Of a stretch of DNA of 5,117 nt, positions 1 to 5,117 are shown piece by piece. The notes under the pieces are model-generated. The model saw only the letters and a program-made list of their open reading frames with translations. It was not told the DNA's origin and ran no database searches. The position numbers were made by a program, and so were the translations under genes. The stretch is from an uncultured Anaerolineaceae bacterium (GTDB lineage Bacteria > Chloroflexota > Anaerolineae > Anaerolineales > Anaerolineaceae). The stretch is taken from contig CALCNO010000224.1 of the NCBI GenBank assembly GCA_937897615.1, forward strand, positions 1 to 5,117, given 5' to 3'. Numbering within the stretch: position 1 is the first letter of the stretch; each line of letters starts with the position of its first letter.

Positions 1-1602
1 TGGGACTTGGTCCGCACTAGGTCGTTGCCGAATCATCTGGAGGAGATTTAAACGGATCGTAACCTCTAAAGACCGATCCTTGTGGATGTAGACCTTCTCA
101 ACCAAAGTATTTACAATCTTTCGTTTCAACTCAAATTGTTCAAGCCGTTCCTCATCTGTTTGAGGAACGGTATTTAATTCCAATAAACCGACCTTAAGAT
201 CAGCAAAATATTCCCGCGCATGTTCTTCCCACTGATTGAGGGCAGACAGTAAAGATTGATCGGTTACCATCTCCATTTCCTGCTTCAATGTAATTTCTTG
301 GGCTGAAAGATCTGCTAACTGCTCATCCATGTCTTGCTCTGAAATACTTCCTTTTCGCGCCTGGGTAATCACCCATTTCCGTTCTAAAACCAGATTATCC
401 AACTCTCGTTGTATCCGATCGTTGTCTTCATTTGCGGATTTTGCCTTCTTACGTAGATCATCTACATAATCTCTTGCCCTTGCGATGAGAATCTCAGGGT
501 CATCAATCGCACCTTTTACTTTACCCCAAACATAGTCATCTGCTTTGAGATGACCAATGCTGCGGGGACAGTCCTCATGAATCAATTCCTTGTGGTGTTG
601 GGTGCAGCAATAAGTGCTGGACATGGTCTTACGCGGCACAACCTCACCCTTACGGTTCTTTCGGGTTGCAGAAGATTGGGTTCTGCCGGCCCATTTACGA
701 CCACAGGCGCATTTTAATAATCCACTGACCAGGTAATCATGGCGATAGTTGAACATAGGATGCTTAACGTTTCGTTCTCGAACAATTCGATACCGTTCAT
801 ATGTTTTGGAATCAATAATTGGTGGTGCAGGAATCTCGAATACTTCTCCATCTCGACTTTGTTTCTTAACCCCGCGATAATATGCATCGGCAGCTTGTAA
901 AATGGATTGAATTGAAGTGACTGCCCATTCAATTTTCCGAAGACGAGTTGAGCCTTTTTGAGGAGCACGCGCTTCAATTAATCTCCTTCGGATCTCCATC
1001 AGTTTGACGCCCTGGTTATACCATTCAAAAACTTTTCGTACCCACCTGGCTTCTTCCTCAACGATTTCAATAATTTCACCATTCCTACGATAACCATAGC
1101 GATCCTGCCCGGTGTTTGCTTTCCCATTACGTAAACGAGCCTTAACTCCCATGCTCATGCGTTCACGCATCCCTTTTAATTCCATGCTGGCCACCCATGC
1201 TTTGAGTGGGGCCATCATGGGATCAAATGATTCTCGGGCGAGAAGAACTTGAATATGATTATCCTGAATAGTATCTAAAACAGTCAGCATGGCACGCATA
1301 CTGCGATATAAACGATCTTCTCTCCACGCAATAATGTAACCAAAGTGCCCTGCAGCTGCGTCTTTCTGTAATTCCAGTAATTTTGGCCTATCCACTCGTG
1401 TCCCCGAAGGATCAACCAACCGGCCTTTGACCCGATACTTTTCAGTGTCGCGATAAATCTTATAAACCGTCAGATTGTTTTGTTGAGCCAGAGCCCGACA
1501 TTCAGATTCTTGCTCATCCGGGCTGGCTTTTTCGCCCTGGTGTTCAGACGAGGTTCTTACATAAATGGCGGCAAGTCGATTGGAAGGTTTTATCTCATTC
1601 AT
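1..1602 (-). CDS. Large serine recombinase (site-specific integrase), 3' end cut by window edge
   Basis: Serine recombinase that would integrate and excise the element by double-strand cleavage and strand rotation between att sites. 534 codons are open from ATG 1602 to the left edge with no stop, so only the C-terminus is missing. The N-terminal resolvase domain (about 10-155) has YVRTS with the nucleophile at Ser18 and Arg16 beside it, an SGTRVDRP segment (66-73), and WREDRLYR (93-100), matching the active-site DRLxR block of resolvases. ELKGMRERM (141-149) is the long dimer helix. A recombinase domain follows (about 165-280), then a zinc ribbon with Cys298, Cys300, Cys332/333 and Cys345, and a charged coiled coil (about 375-450). 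The first Cys pair is CxCG rather than the commoner CxxCG. The start is well supported: GAGGTG lies five bases upstream, and the ATG overlaps the stop of the preceding gene as ATGA, implying translational coupling. No att site is recognisable; it may lie beyond the left edge. Confidence 0.95.
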   Translation of the reverse strand, partial: MNEIKPSNRLAAIYVRTSSEHQGEKASPDEQESECRALAQQNNLTVYKIYRDTEKYRVKGRLVDPSGTRVDRPKLLELQKDAAAGHFGYIIAWREDRLYRSMRAMLTVLDTIQDNHIQVLLARESFDPMMAPLKAWVASMELKGMRERMSMGVKARLRNGKANTGQDRYGYRRNGEIIEIVEEEARWVRKVFEWYNQGVKLMEIRRRLIEARAPQKGSTRLRKIEWAVTSIQSILQAADAYYRGVKKQSRDGEVFEIPAPPIIDSKTYERYRIVRERNVKHPMFNYRHDYLVSGLLKCACGRKWAGRTQSSATRKNRKGEVVPRKTMSSTYCCTQHHKELIHEDCPRSIGHLKADDYVWGKVKGAIDDPEILIARARDYVDDLRKKAKSANEDNDRIQRELDNLVLERKWVITQARKGSISEQDMDEQLADLSAQEITLKQEMEMVTDQSLLSALNQWEEHAREYFADLKVGLLELNTVPQTDEERLEQFELKRKIVNTLVEKVYIHKDRSLEVTIRLNLLQMIRQRPSADQVP

Positions 1603-2369
1603 TCGAGCACCTCGACTCCATGACCGTTGCGACGGATTTTTCCAGAGTGCTCCAGCTGATCCATGTAGCTATAAATGGTCTGTCGAGAAACATCCAAAGC
1701 TCGGGCAGCATCGCTAATCCCAAGGGTTGGATTGACACGAAATGCGTCCAATAATCTGGCAAGTCGATTGTCTAGTTTTGCTTTTCTGCCTGCCTGTAAT
1801 CTGTTCAAATTCATGTCAATCTGTCCATTGTTTGACATATCGCTGGACATAGGGGATTCAAACAAGCCCCTCAAATCTTGACGCTGAAATCCATGGGCCA
1901 TCTGACGTTCTGCTTTACGTTCAGCTTTTTCATTGGCAATTTGCTGAATCCGCTTCTGATAATCCTTTCGAAGTGCTATGACCGTAACACCTGCCAGGCT
2001 GAGAAAAGGGAAAATTGCCGGCGCGATCACCGACCAGGAAGGTTGGGTATCCAAAACAACAGTGAGAAGAACAGCGACTAAAAAGTAGATAACAATTAAA
2101 AACACCGCCAACAAAAAAGGAGCTGGGGGATCATTCTTTCGCCGGTTCTGGTTGAATTGGTATAGATCTAAAGCCGTTGCGCAGGTAACTAAGCCAAGCG
2201 ACTCGATCACAGCGGCCGCAAGAATTCCAATGGGTACGGGCCATTCAAGATGGGTTACAGTTGCCCGACCAACCAGGTATGCCGTGGGAACAGGAGCGCA
2301 CCAAGGCGCAATCTTTGCCACCAGATCAATCGCTCCGTTTTCAAAACTATCGATATTGCGTAAATCCAT
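1599..2369 (-). CDS. Three-TM membrane protein with C-terminal helix-turn-helix domain, coupled to the recombinase
   Basis: Not recognised as a named family. From ATG 2369 it is 256 residues; an in-frame GTG at 2375 would add two, but that GTG sits inside the Shine-Dalgarno sequence, so ATG is preferred. Numbering from the GTG: the N-terminal part contains the APWCAPVPTAYLVGRATV region (23-40), then hydrophobic segments at about 47-67, 87-108 and 115-134. A strongly charged K/R/E helix (137-165) follows, then a Ser/Asn/Met-rich linker (170-190) and a winged or simple HTH (about 205-255) containing ISDAARALDVSRQTIYSYMD. A soluble DNA-binding tail on a membrane anchor suggests a membrane-tethered regulator, or a partition or replication anchor; this is inference. 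Its stop TGA overlaps the recombinase start, so the two are probably translated together. The gene follows a structured, terminator-bearing leader. Confidence 0.85.
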   Translation of the reverse strand: MDLRNIDSFENGAIDLVAKIAPWCAPVPTAYLVGRATVTHLEWPVPIGILAAAVIESLGLVTCATALDLYQFNQNRRKNDPPAPFLLAVFLIVIYFLVAVLLTVVLDTQPSWSVIAPAIFPFLSLAGVTVIALRKDYQKRIQQIANEKAERKAERQMAHGFQRQDLRGLFESPMSSDMSNNGQIDMNLNRLQAGRKAKLDNRLARLLDAFRVNPTLGISDAARALDVSRQTIYSYMDQLEHSGKIRRNGHGVEVLE

Positions 2370-2371
2370 TT

Positions 2372-2378
2372 TCACCTC
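2372..2378 (-). promoter_or_regulatory. Ribosome binding site deciding the start of the membrane-HTH gene
   Basis: The minus strand reads GAGGTGA, with the AGG core five bases before ATG 2369. This is a strong match to the 16S anti-Shine-Dalgarno sequence. It includes the competing GTG codon at 2375-2373, which has no ribosome site of its own. This argues for ATG 2369 as the start. Confidence 0.7.
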
Positions 2379-2386
2379 ATTTATAG

Positions 2387-2421
2387 AAACAAAAATCCGC
2401 TCATCCTCACCGGGAGAGCGG
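2387..2421 (-). terminator. Intrinsic-terminator-like hairpin in the leader of the membrane-HTH gene
   Basis: On the minus strand CCGCTC-TCC (2421-2413) pairs with GGA-(T bulge)-GAGCGG (2405-2397) around the loop CGGTGA. The stem is nine base pairs with one bulge and is followed at once by ATTTTTGTTT (2396-2387). It lies about 18 bases before the start codon at 2369, so it would stop transcription of the gene that follows unless it is bypassed. The complementary strand has no T-run after the stem, so it works only in the minus direction. Confidence 0.65.
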
Positions 2422-2565
2422 CCGATAGCATAGCGTGAGGCTGTACCGGATGTTCTGGTACAATACCTTCAGCCCTGTGCCGTCAACCCGGCGAGAGGGT
2501 TAGGGCCATGTTTGTGTTACCAGCACTGACTTGGCCCGTTATAAGGGTGATAAATGTTCACCTAT
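2387..2565 (-). ncRNA. Candidate structured RNA: 5' leader/attenuator or free-standing small RNA
   Basis: The interval of about 179 nt runs from the start predicted by the promoter at 2580-2572 to the T-tract of the terminator. Minus-strand hairpins in order: GGTGA/TCACC (2562-2558 with 2550-2546); GGGCCA/TGGCCC (2537-2532 with 2508-2503) enclosing GTG/CAC with a 7-nt loop; AACCC/GGGTT (2501-2497 with 2489-2485); TGTACC/GGTACA (2462-2457 with 2447-2442); then the terminator. A segment CCTCAC (2440-2435) can pair with GTGAGG (2410-2405), which would take over the terminator loop and part of its right arm, so a competing antiterminator is possible. A hand count gives about 58% GC for 2397-2546, against about 39% for the intergenic stretch 2821-2977. 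I do not recognise a known riboswitch consensus. No convincing protein is encoded. Whether it is a cis-acting leader or a separate RNA cannot be decided here. Confidence 0.45.
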
Positions 2566-2574
2566 ATGAACATT
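2553..2574. promoter_or_regulatory. Palindromic operator candidate overlapping the -10 box
   Basis: A perfect inverted repeat has AATGTTCA (2553-2560) and TGAACATT (2567-2574) as 8-bp arms around a 6-bp spacer. It covers the downstream half of the -10 box and the expected transcription start, the classic place for a dimeric repressor. Arm orientation (GTTC first, GAAC second) is opposite to the Gram-positive LexA box. The repressor is unknown; the HTH proteins encoded on either side are candidates. Confidence 0.6.
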
Positions 2575-2580
2575 ATAGCA
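2572..2580 (-). promoter_or_regulatory. Extended -10 promoter for the RNA leader and the membrane-HTH/recombinase genes
   Basis: The minus strand reads TGC-TATAAT (2580-2572): a consensus -10 box with the TG extension one base upstream. No good -35 box lies at normal spacing (the hexamer 17 bp upstream is CTTCCA), which is tolerable for an extended -10 promoter. The predicted start is near 2565. The palindrome at 2553-2574 overlaps it, so it is likely repressible. Confidence 0.6.
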
Positions 2581-2604
2581 TAAAAATAAAGTTATGGAAG
2601 TGTG

Positions 2605-2808
2605 TCAACCCTGATGTTTCGGGCCTCTTCTTCCCCCTTGTGCTTCCACTTTCTGAAGATAATCCATAAGAGATTGCCGGTCGATCATCAAAGCGGAACC
2701 CCATTTGCGAGCCACAATTTCGCCAGCGCGTATTAGCCGGCGTATGTGATTCGGATGGTATCCGCTGATCTCGGCAGCCTCTGTTGTTTTAAGCCATTCT
2801 TCAGGCAT
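2605..2808 (-). CDS. Excisionase-family small HTH DNA-binding protein
   Basis: 67 residues. WLKTTEAAEISGYHPNHIRRLIRAGEIVARKWGS has the layout of the MerR-like/AlpA excisionase fold (HTH_17 type): helix 1 with TTEAAEISG (8-16), recognition helix HPNHIRRLIRAG (18-29), and a wing with the basic turn RKWGSALMIDR (34-44). The pattern in which residues about 41-53 start a final helix (DRQSLMDYL) is typical of the family. The tail is Gly/Arg/Lys-rich (RRGPKHQG). In mobile elements such proteins bend DNA at att sites to favour excision, or regulate the integrase gene. The start is ATG 2808 with GGAG (2820-2817) eight bases upstream. It lies between the replication gene and the recombinase pair. Pairing with a serine rather than a tyrosine recombinase makes a classical Xis role less certain, and a transcriptional role is an alternative. 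Confidence 0.85.
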   Translation of the reverse strand: MPEEWLKTTEAAEISGYHPNHIRRLIRAGEIVARKWGSALMIDRQSLMDYLQKVEAQGGRRGPKHQG

Positions 2809-2826
2809 AAAAAATACTCCATCATG

Positions 2827-2855
2827 ATTCTACTGTCTCATGACGTTGAATGCAA
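2827..2855 (-). promoter_or_regulatory. Likely promoter of the excisionase-like gene, with flanking TCATGA sites
   Basis: The minus strand has TTGCAT (2855-2850), a 17-bp spacer and TAGAAT (2832-2827). The -10 matches consensus at five of six positions; the -35 matches only at its TTG. It lies about 20 bp before the start codon, leaving room for a short leader with the GGAG ribosome site. Two copies of the self-complementary hexamer TCATGA (2838-2843 and 2822-2827), 16 bp apart, bracket the -10 box and could be a regulator site. Confidence 0.45.
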
Positions 2856-2922
2856 TAAAAGCTCTCCACTTATTCAATTATTAAAGTCCTGATTTGCCGG
2901 TATTCAATCCCAAAAGCGGGGT

Positions 2923-3020
2923 TTGCGGTATATGCTGGGTTTTAGAAACCAACTCTCTCGGCAATTTTTTGTATTGCTCAGTCTGCTTTATTAATCCCGC
3001 AAATCCCGCATACACCGCAA
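2923..3020. repeat. Imperfect 20-bp inverted repeat spanning the end of the primase-helicase gene
   Basis: The plus strand at 2923-2942 (TTGCGGTATATGC...) matches the minus strand at 3020-3001 (TTGCGGTGTATGC...) at 17 of 20 positions, with 58 bp between arms. The right arm is coding (the last residues of the primase-helicase); the left arm is intergenic. A shorter related motif, TTTGCCGGTAT, stands at 2893-2903. Such clustered repeats next to a replication gene could be origin iterons or protein-binding sites; this is inference. Confidence 0.5.
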
Positions 3021-5117
3021 GTAAATTGCCAGCGAGCTACCTTTGAATGACTGTCATTAGAACAACGCTCAATCCGCACTTGTGACTCTCCATAACGGGT
3101 ACCTTGACGCTGAACAAAACCTTTCCCCAATCTTTTCTTGAAATTTGGCCGAATGTAACCACGTTCATCCAGCGGTGCTTCAAAAGTGTCTGGTAACAAA
3201 TCCATTAACTCAGGTATTGAGGCCAGTTCTTTGCATATTTCTGCAATCGTGACCGGAGTATTCTGAAAGATTTCGTGAAGTGCCATCAAGAAGGTTTCCC
3301 ACTGGGGACCCTCATCATCAATGATTTCATAAAGACTCTCCAGGTTATCTAAAAATCCGGATATTCCAGCATATGTCAAGATTCCCCCAATAACCTTCGA
3401 CCACTCTAAAAATCCACCAATGACCGGAGAACCACTTGCCGGTCGATCTGCAGTAAACCATCCTTGGGCGAGCGTCAGCACAGCGCTGATTAAGTCACCA
3501 CGATTTTTCAGTACCCATTCTGGCAGGTCAGAATGTAGAAAGTTTTCTCGTTGCCAGGGACGTGAAGTTTTGGCGTCCAAACGAATCCAGTAACAACGCC
3601 GTGGAAGATCACCGCCGAGGCGAATATTATTACCATTTGCAATCCAGGTAGCGCTTTGTGGTATTTTCACCATCTCCGAGTGGCCAAGGATCCGATCTGA
3701 CCAGATAGGCGCAGTAATTGCAGCTGCCACTTCGCTGGAGTCCAACGGTTCTGTCACATTGTCGATTGAAATTACCGAAGCCCCAGTCATCAAGGTTGCT
3801 GTGATCTTTTTACGCCACTCATCAGAATCTCTGGGGGCAGTAATCATTGCCGGTTCATGGCCGGTTGCGACCAGGCTGATCACTGATTGAAGCAAGGATT
3901 TTCCCGTTCCAGATTGGGGTGAATCAATCAAAGCCAGAGGTACTTTCCCTGATATTGCCGGCCTGATAATCGGCGTAATCAGAAGCCCGATTGCATTTGC
4001 CCAGGATGATTGGTCTACAAATGGGAAATCCCGCATCAGCTCTTGGATTAACTCAACGGCCAATGCTTTTCTATCCTGGCAGGAGGCGTGAGTACTCCAA
4101 TGATTGGTTATTTGAACATTAGGAACATAATACAACTTTGTCGATGTATCGTATCCTGGATCAGCCAAAATGGATCCGTCTGGACGGATTGTTGGACACT
4201 CGATTAATCCGTTTATTATTGGAAATGGCCACGCTCCCAAAGAAAGGATATCGCGTACTATCTCATAAGGTGGTGGTACAGGATCTTTGAAGGTGTTCTT
4301 TTTATAGGTACGCTCCGAATAATAGTTGGCGATCCGGGCGAGTCGTCCACGTAACGCTACTTCAGAAAGAGGTTCGATGGCTGGTGTATGATGCTCATCT
4401 ATTCTGATTCTGGACAATAATCCCGAGCGGATGAAAAGAATCGGGGGTACATTAGCCGATGATAATGCCTGAATTGAATCATCCACCACATCGCGGAAGT
4501 GGCGATGGTTGACGCGAATGCCCGGAAGTCCATCTTGATTCGTGTCAGGTTCATCTTCTGTATCATTGCAGTGTAGCCCGAACCTTTCTGCCGCAGTTCG
4601 CACTGCAGCAGAAAGGTTTCCTTGATGCTCAAGTAAACAAAACACATCAAAGGGTGAGTGCCAATAGCCATCCCCTAAAGGATCGTTCGTGTTGTGGTGA
4701 AAACTGCGATTCTTTTCCTTCGAAATAAATACGGAGTAATGAGAACCGCCGGGGCGGATCGCTCTACCATCACAAACCTGATAGCCATTTCGGGACAAAA
4801 TGTCAGCGATGGTCACATTGCTGTTATACGAGCCAATGACATCGGCGGATTGTTTTCCGGAAGATTTCAAGTGATACGAATTCGCTTTATTTTGCTTGTC
4901 CAATTGTCGACGGGTCAATGGACACTCATCCAATAATCGAGCAGCCTGCACCAATGCGTTAGCCTCCTCTTGCGTGAGTGTTGGAATATCGGTCAGGCTG
5001 CCCGAAATGATGGAATAAACAGCACCATTGGGATGTATACTCGGCTCCACCAGAATGTAGCCGCCTTCACCGCGCGTTTCTATTGCAATTCGACGGCCGT
5101 CCACCTCTTGTTCATCT
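2978..5117 (-). CDS. Prim-pol/helicase replication protein, 5' end cut by window edge
   Basis: Primase-helicase that would start and unwind replication of the element. The frame stays open to the right edge (DEQEV precedes the GTG at 5104), so that GTG is internal and most of the prim-pol catalytic domain is outside. Numbering from the GTG: RIAIETRGEGGYILVEPSIH (5-24) is the closing motif of the bifunctional primase/polymerase N-terminal domain (PF09250-like). A middle module (about 98-177), ending FDVFCLLEHQGNLSAAVRTAAERFGL, resembles the accessory domain often found after prim-pol domains. The helicase domain (about 345-530) has Walker A SPQSGTGKSLL (395-405), Walker B VISIDN (444-449), a sensor-1 like WIANGNN (487-493) and arginine-finger candidates Arg502/Arg503. 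A helical C-terminal region follows, and the tail CGVCGICGINKAD (696-708) is a tripeptide repeat. It is probably the first gene of the visible set, and 169 bp separate it from the excisionase-like gene. Confidence 0.92.
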   Translation of the reverse strand, partial: DEQEVDGRRIAIETRGEGGYILVEPSIHPNGAVYSIISGSLTDIPTLTQEEANALVQAARLLDECPLTRRQLDKQNKANSYHLKSSGKQSADVIGSYNSNVTIADILSRNGYQVCDGRAIRPGGSHYSVFISKEKNRSFHHNTNDPLGDGYWHSPFDVFCLLEHQGNLSAAVRTAAERFGLHCNDTEDEPDTNQDGLPGIRVNHRHFRDVVDDSIQALSSANVPPILFIRSGLLSRIRIDEHHTPAIEPLSEVALRGRLARIANYYSERTYKKNTFKDPVPPPYEIVRDILSLGAWPFPIINGLIECPTIRPDGSILADPGYDTSTKLYYVPNVQITNHWSTHASCQDRKALAVELIQELMRDFPFVDQSSWANAIGLLITPIIRPAISGKVPLALIDSPQSGTGKSLLQSVISLVATGHEPAMITAPRDSDEWRKKITATLMTGASVISIDNVTEPLDSSEVAAAITAPIWSDRILGHSEMVKIPQSATWIANGNNIRLGGDLPRRCYWIRLDAKTSRPWQRENFLHSDLPEWVLKNRGDLISAVLTLAQGWFTADRPASGSPVIGGFLEWSKVIGGILTYAGISGFLDNLESLYEIIDDEGPQWETFLMALHEIFQNTPVTIAEICKELASIPELMDLLPDTFEAPLDERGYIRPNFKKRLGKGFVQRQGTRYGESQVRIERCSNDSHSKVARWQFTCGVCGICGINKAD
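2993..3019 (-). repeat. 9-bp tandem repeat encoding the Cys-Gly-x tail
   Basis: Three consecutive 9-bp units on the plus strand (AATCCCGCA, AATCCCGCA, TACACCGCA) lie at the 3' end of the primase-helicase gene. In the gene frame they encode the run of Cys-Gly-Val/Ile tripeptides. The unit length being a multiple of three keeps the frame whatever the copy number, so the repeat may serve a DNA-level role while being tolerated in the protein. Confidence 0.65.

Noticed and set aside
714..977. Separate minus-strand 87-codon ORF
   Set aside because: It lies wholly inside the recombinase gene in another frame and has no domain features. It is a shadow of that gene.
2381..2431. Small minus-strand ORF of 16 codons (MLSAALPVRMSGFLFL) across the terminator hairpin, ending just before the membrane-HTH gene
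   Set aside because: No ribosome site precedes its ATG, and its sequence is dictated by the hairpin. Kept only as a remote possibility of a leader peptide.
2483..2509. Eight-codon ORF (MALTLSPG) in the leader
   Set aside because: No Shine-Dalgarno sequence, and no run of regulatory codons as in amino-acid attenuators.
2553..2574. SOS/LexA box
   Set aside because: The Gram-positive LexA box is GAAC-N4-GTTC; here the arms are in the opposite order and the spacing differs.
2603..2608. Perfect TTGACA on the minus strand as -35 box for the 2577-2572 -10 box
   Set aside because: The spacer is 25 bp, far outside 16-18 bp. It also overlaps the stop of the excisionase-like gene.
2938..2950. Small hairpin GGTTT/AAACC as an att core or terminator
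   Set aside because: The stem is five pairs with a 3-nt loop and no T-run, and nothing ties it to a serine-recombinase att site, whose second copy is not in the window.
2961..2977. Terminator after the primase-helicase gene (GCAAT/ATTGC hairpin)
   Set aside because: The stem is only five AT-rich pairs, and no T-run follows on the coding strand.
4399..4936. Alternative-frame ORFs on both strands within the primase-helicase
   Set aside because: They overlap a well-supported conserved coding frame and show no recognisable protein features.
5102..5104. GTG as the real start of the primase-helicase
   Set aside because: The frame remains open to the window edge, and the residues around it belong to the conserved end of the prim-pol domain.

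Overview
The window reads as the recombination and replication core of an integrated mobile element (an integrative element, phage satellite or prophage) in a bacterium. Every convincing gene lies on the minus strand. No rRNA, tRNA, CRISPR array, phage structural gene or ordinary housekeeping gene is visible. Base composition is moderate. The host cannot be fixed from the sequence; the gene content and the style of the membrane/HTH protein and recombinase would fit Chloroflexota (Anaerolineae-like) bacteria, but that is an impression from memory.

Layout in transcription order (right to left): (1) 5117-2978, a large replication protein whose start lies beyond the right edge. It carries the tail of a prim-pol primase domain, a middle accessory domain and a P-loop AAA+/SF3-like helicase domain, and ends in a short Cys-Gly-x tripeptide repeat encoded by 9-bp tandem repeats. 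(2) 2977-2809, an AT-rich intergenic stretch with an inverted copy of that repeat and a likely promoter. (3) 2808-2605, a 67-residue excisionase-type HTH protein. (4) 2604-2370, a non-coding interval that is far richer in GC than the other intergenic stretch. It holds an extended -10 promoter overlapped by a perfect 8-bp-arm palindrome, several hairpins and an intrinsic-terminator-like hairpin just before the next gene. (5) 2369-1599, a protein with three membrane segments and a C-terminal helix-turn-helix. (6) 1602-1, a large serine recombinase that overlaps gene 5 by ATGA and runs off the left edge.

Inferred working: the serine recombinase integrates and excises the element, the small HTH protein may act in excision or as a local regulator, and the primase-helicase copies the excised DNA. 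The membrane-HTH protein is translationally coupled to the recombinase and is a candidate sensor or regulator of it. The promoter, palindrome, structured RNA and terminator upstream of this pair look like a control point for the recombination genes, and this is the part most likely to be undescribed.
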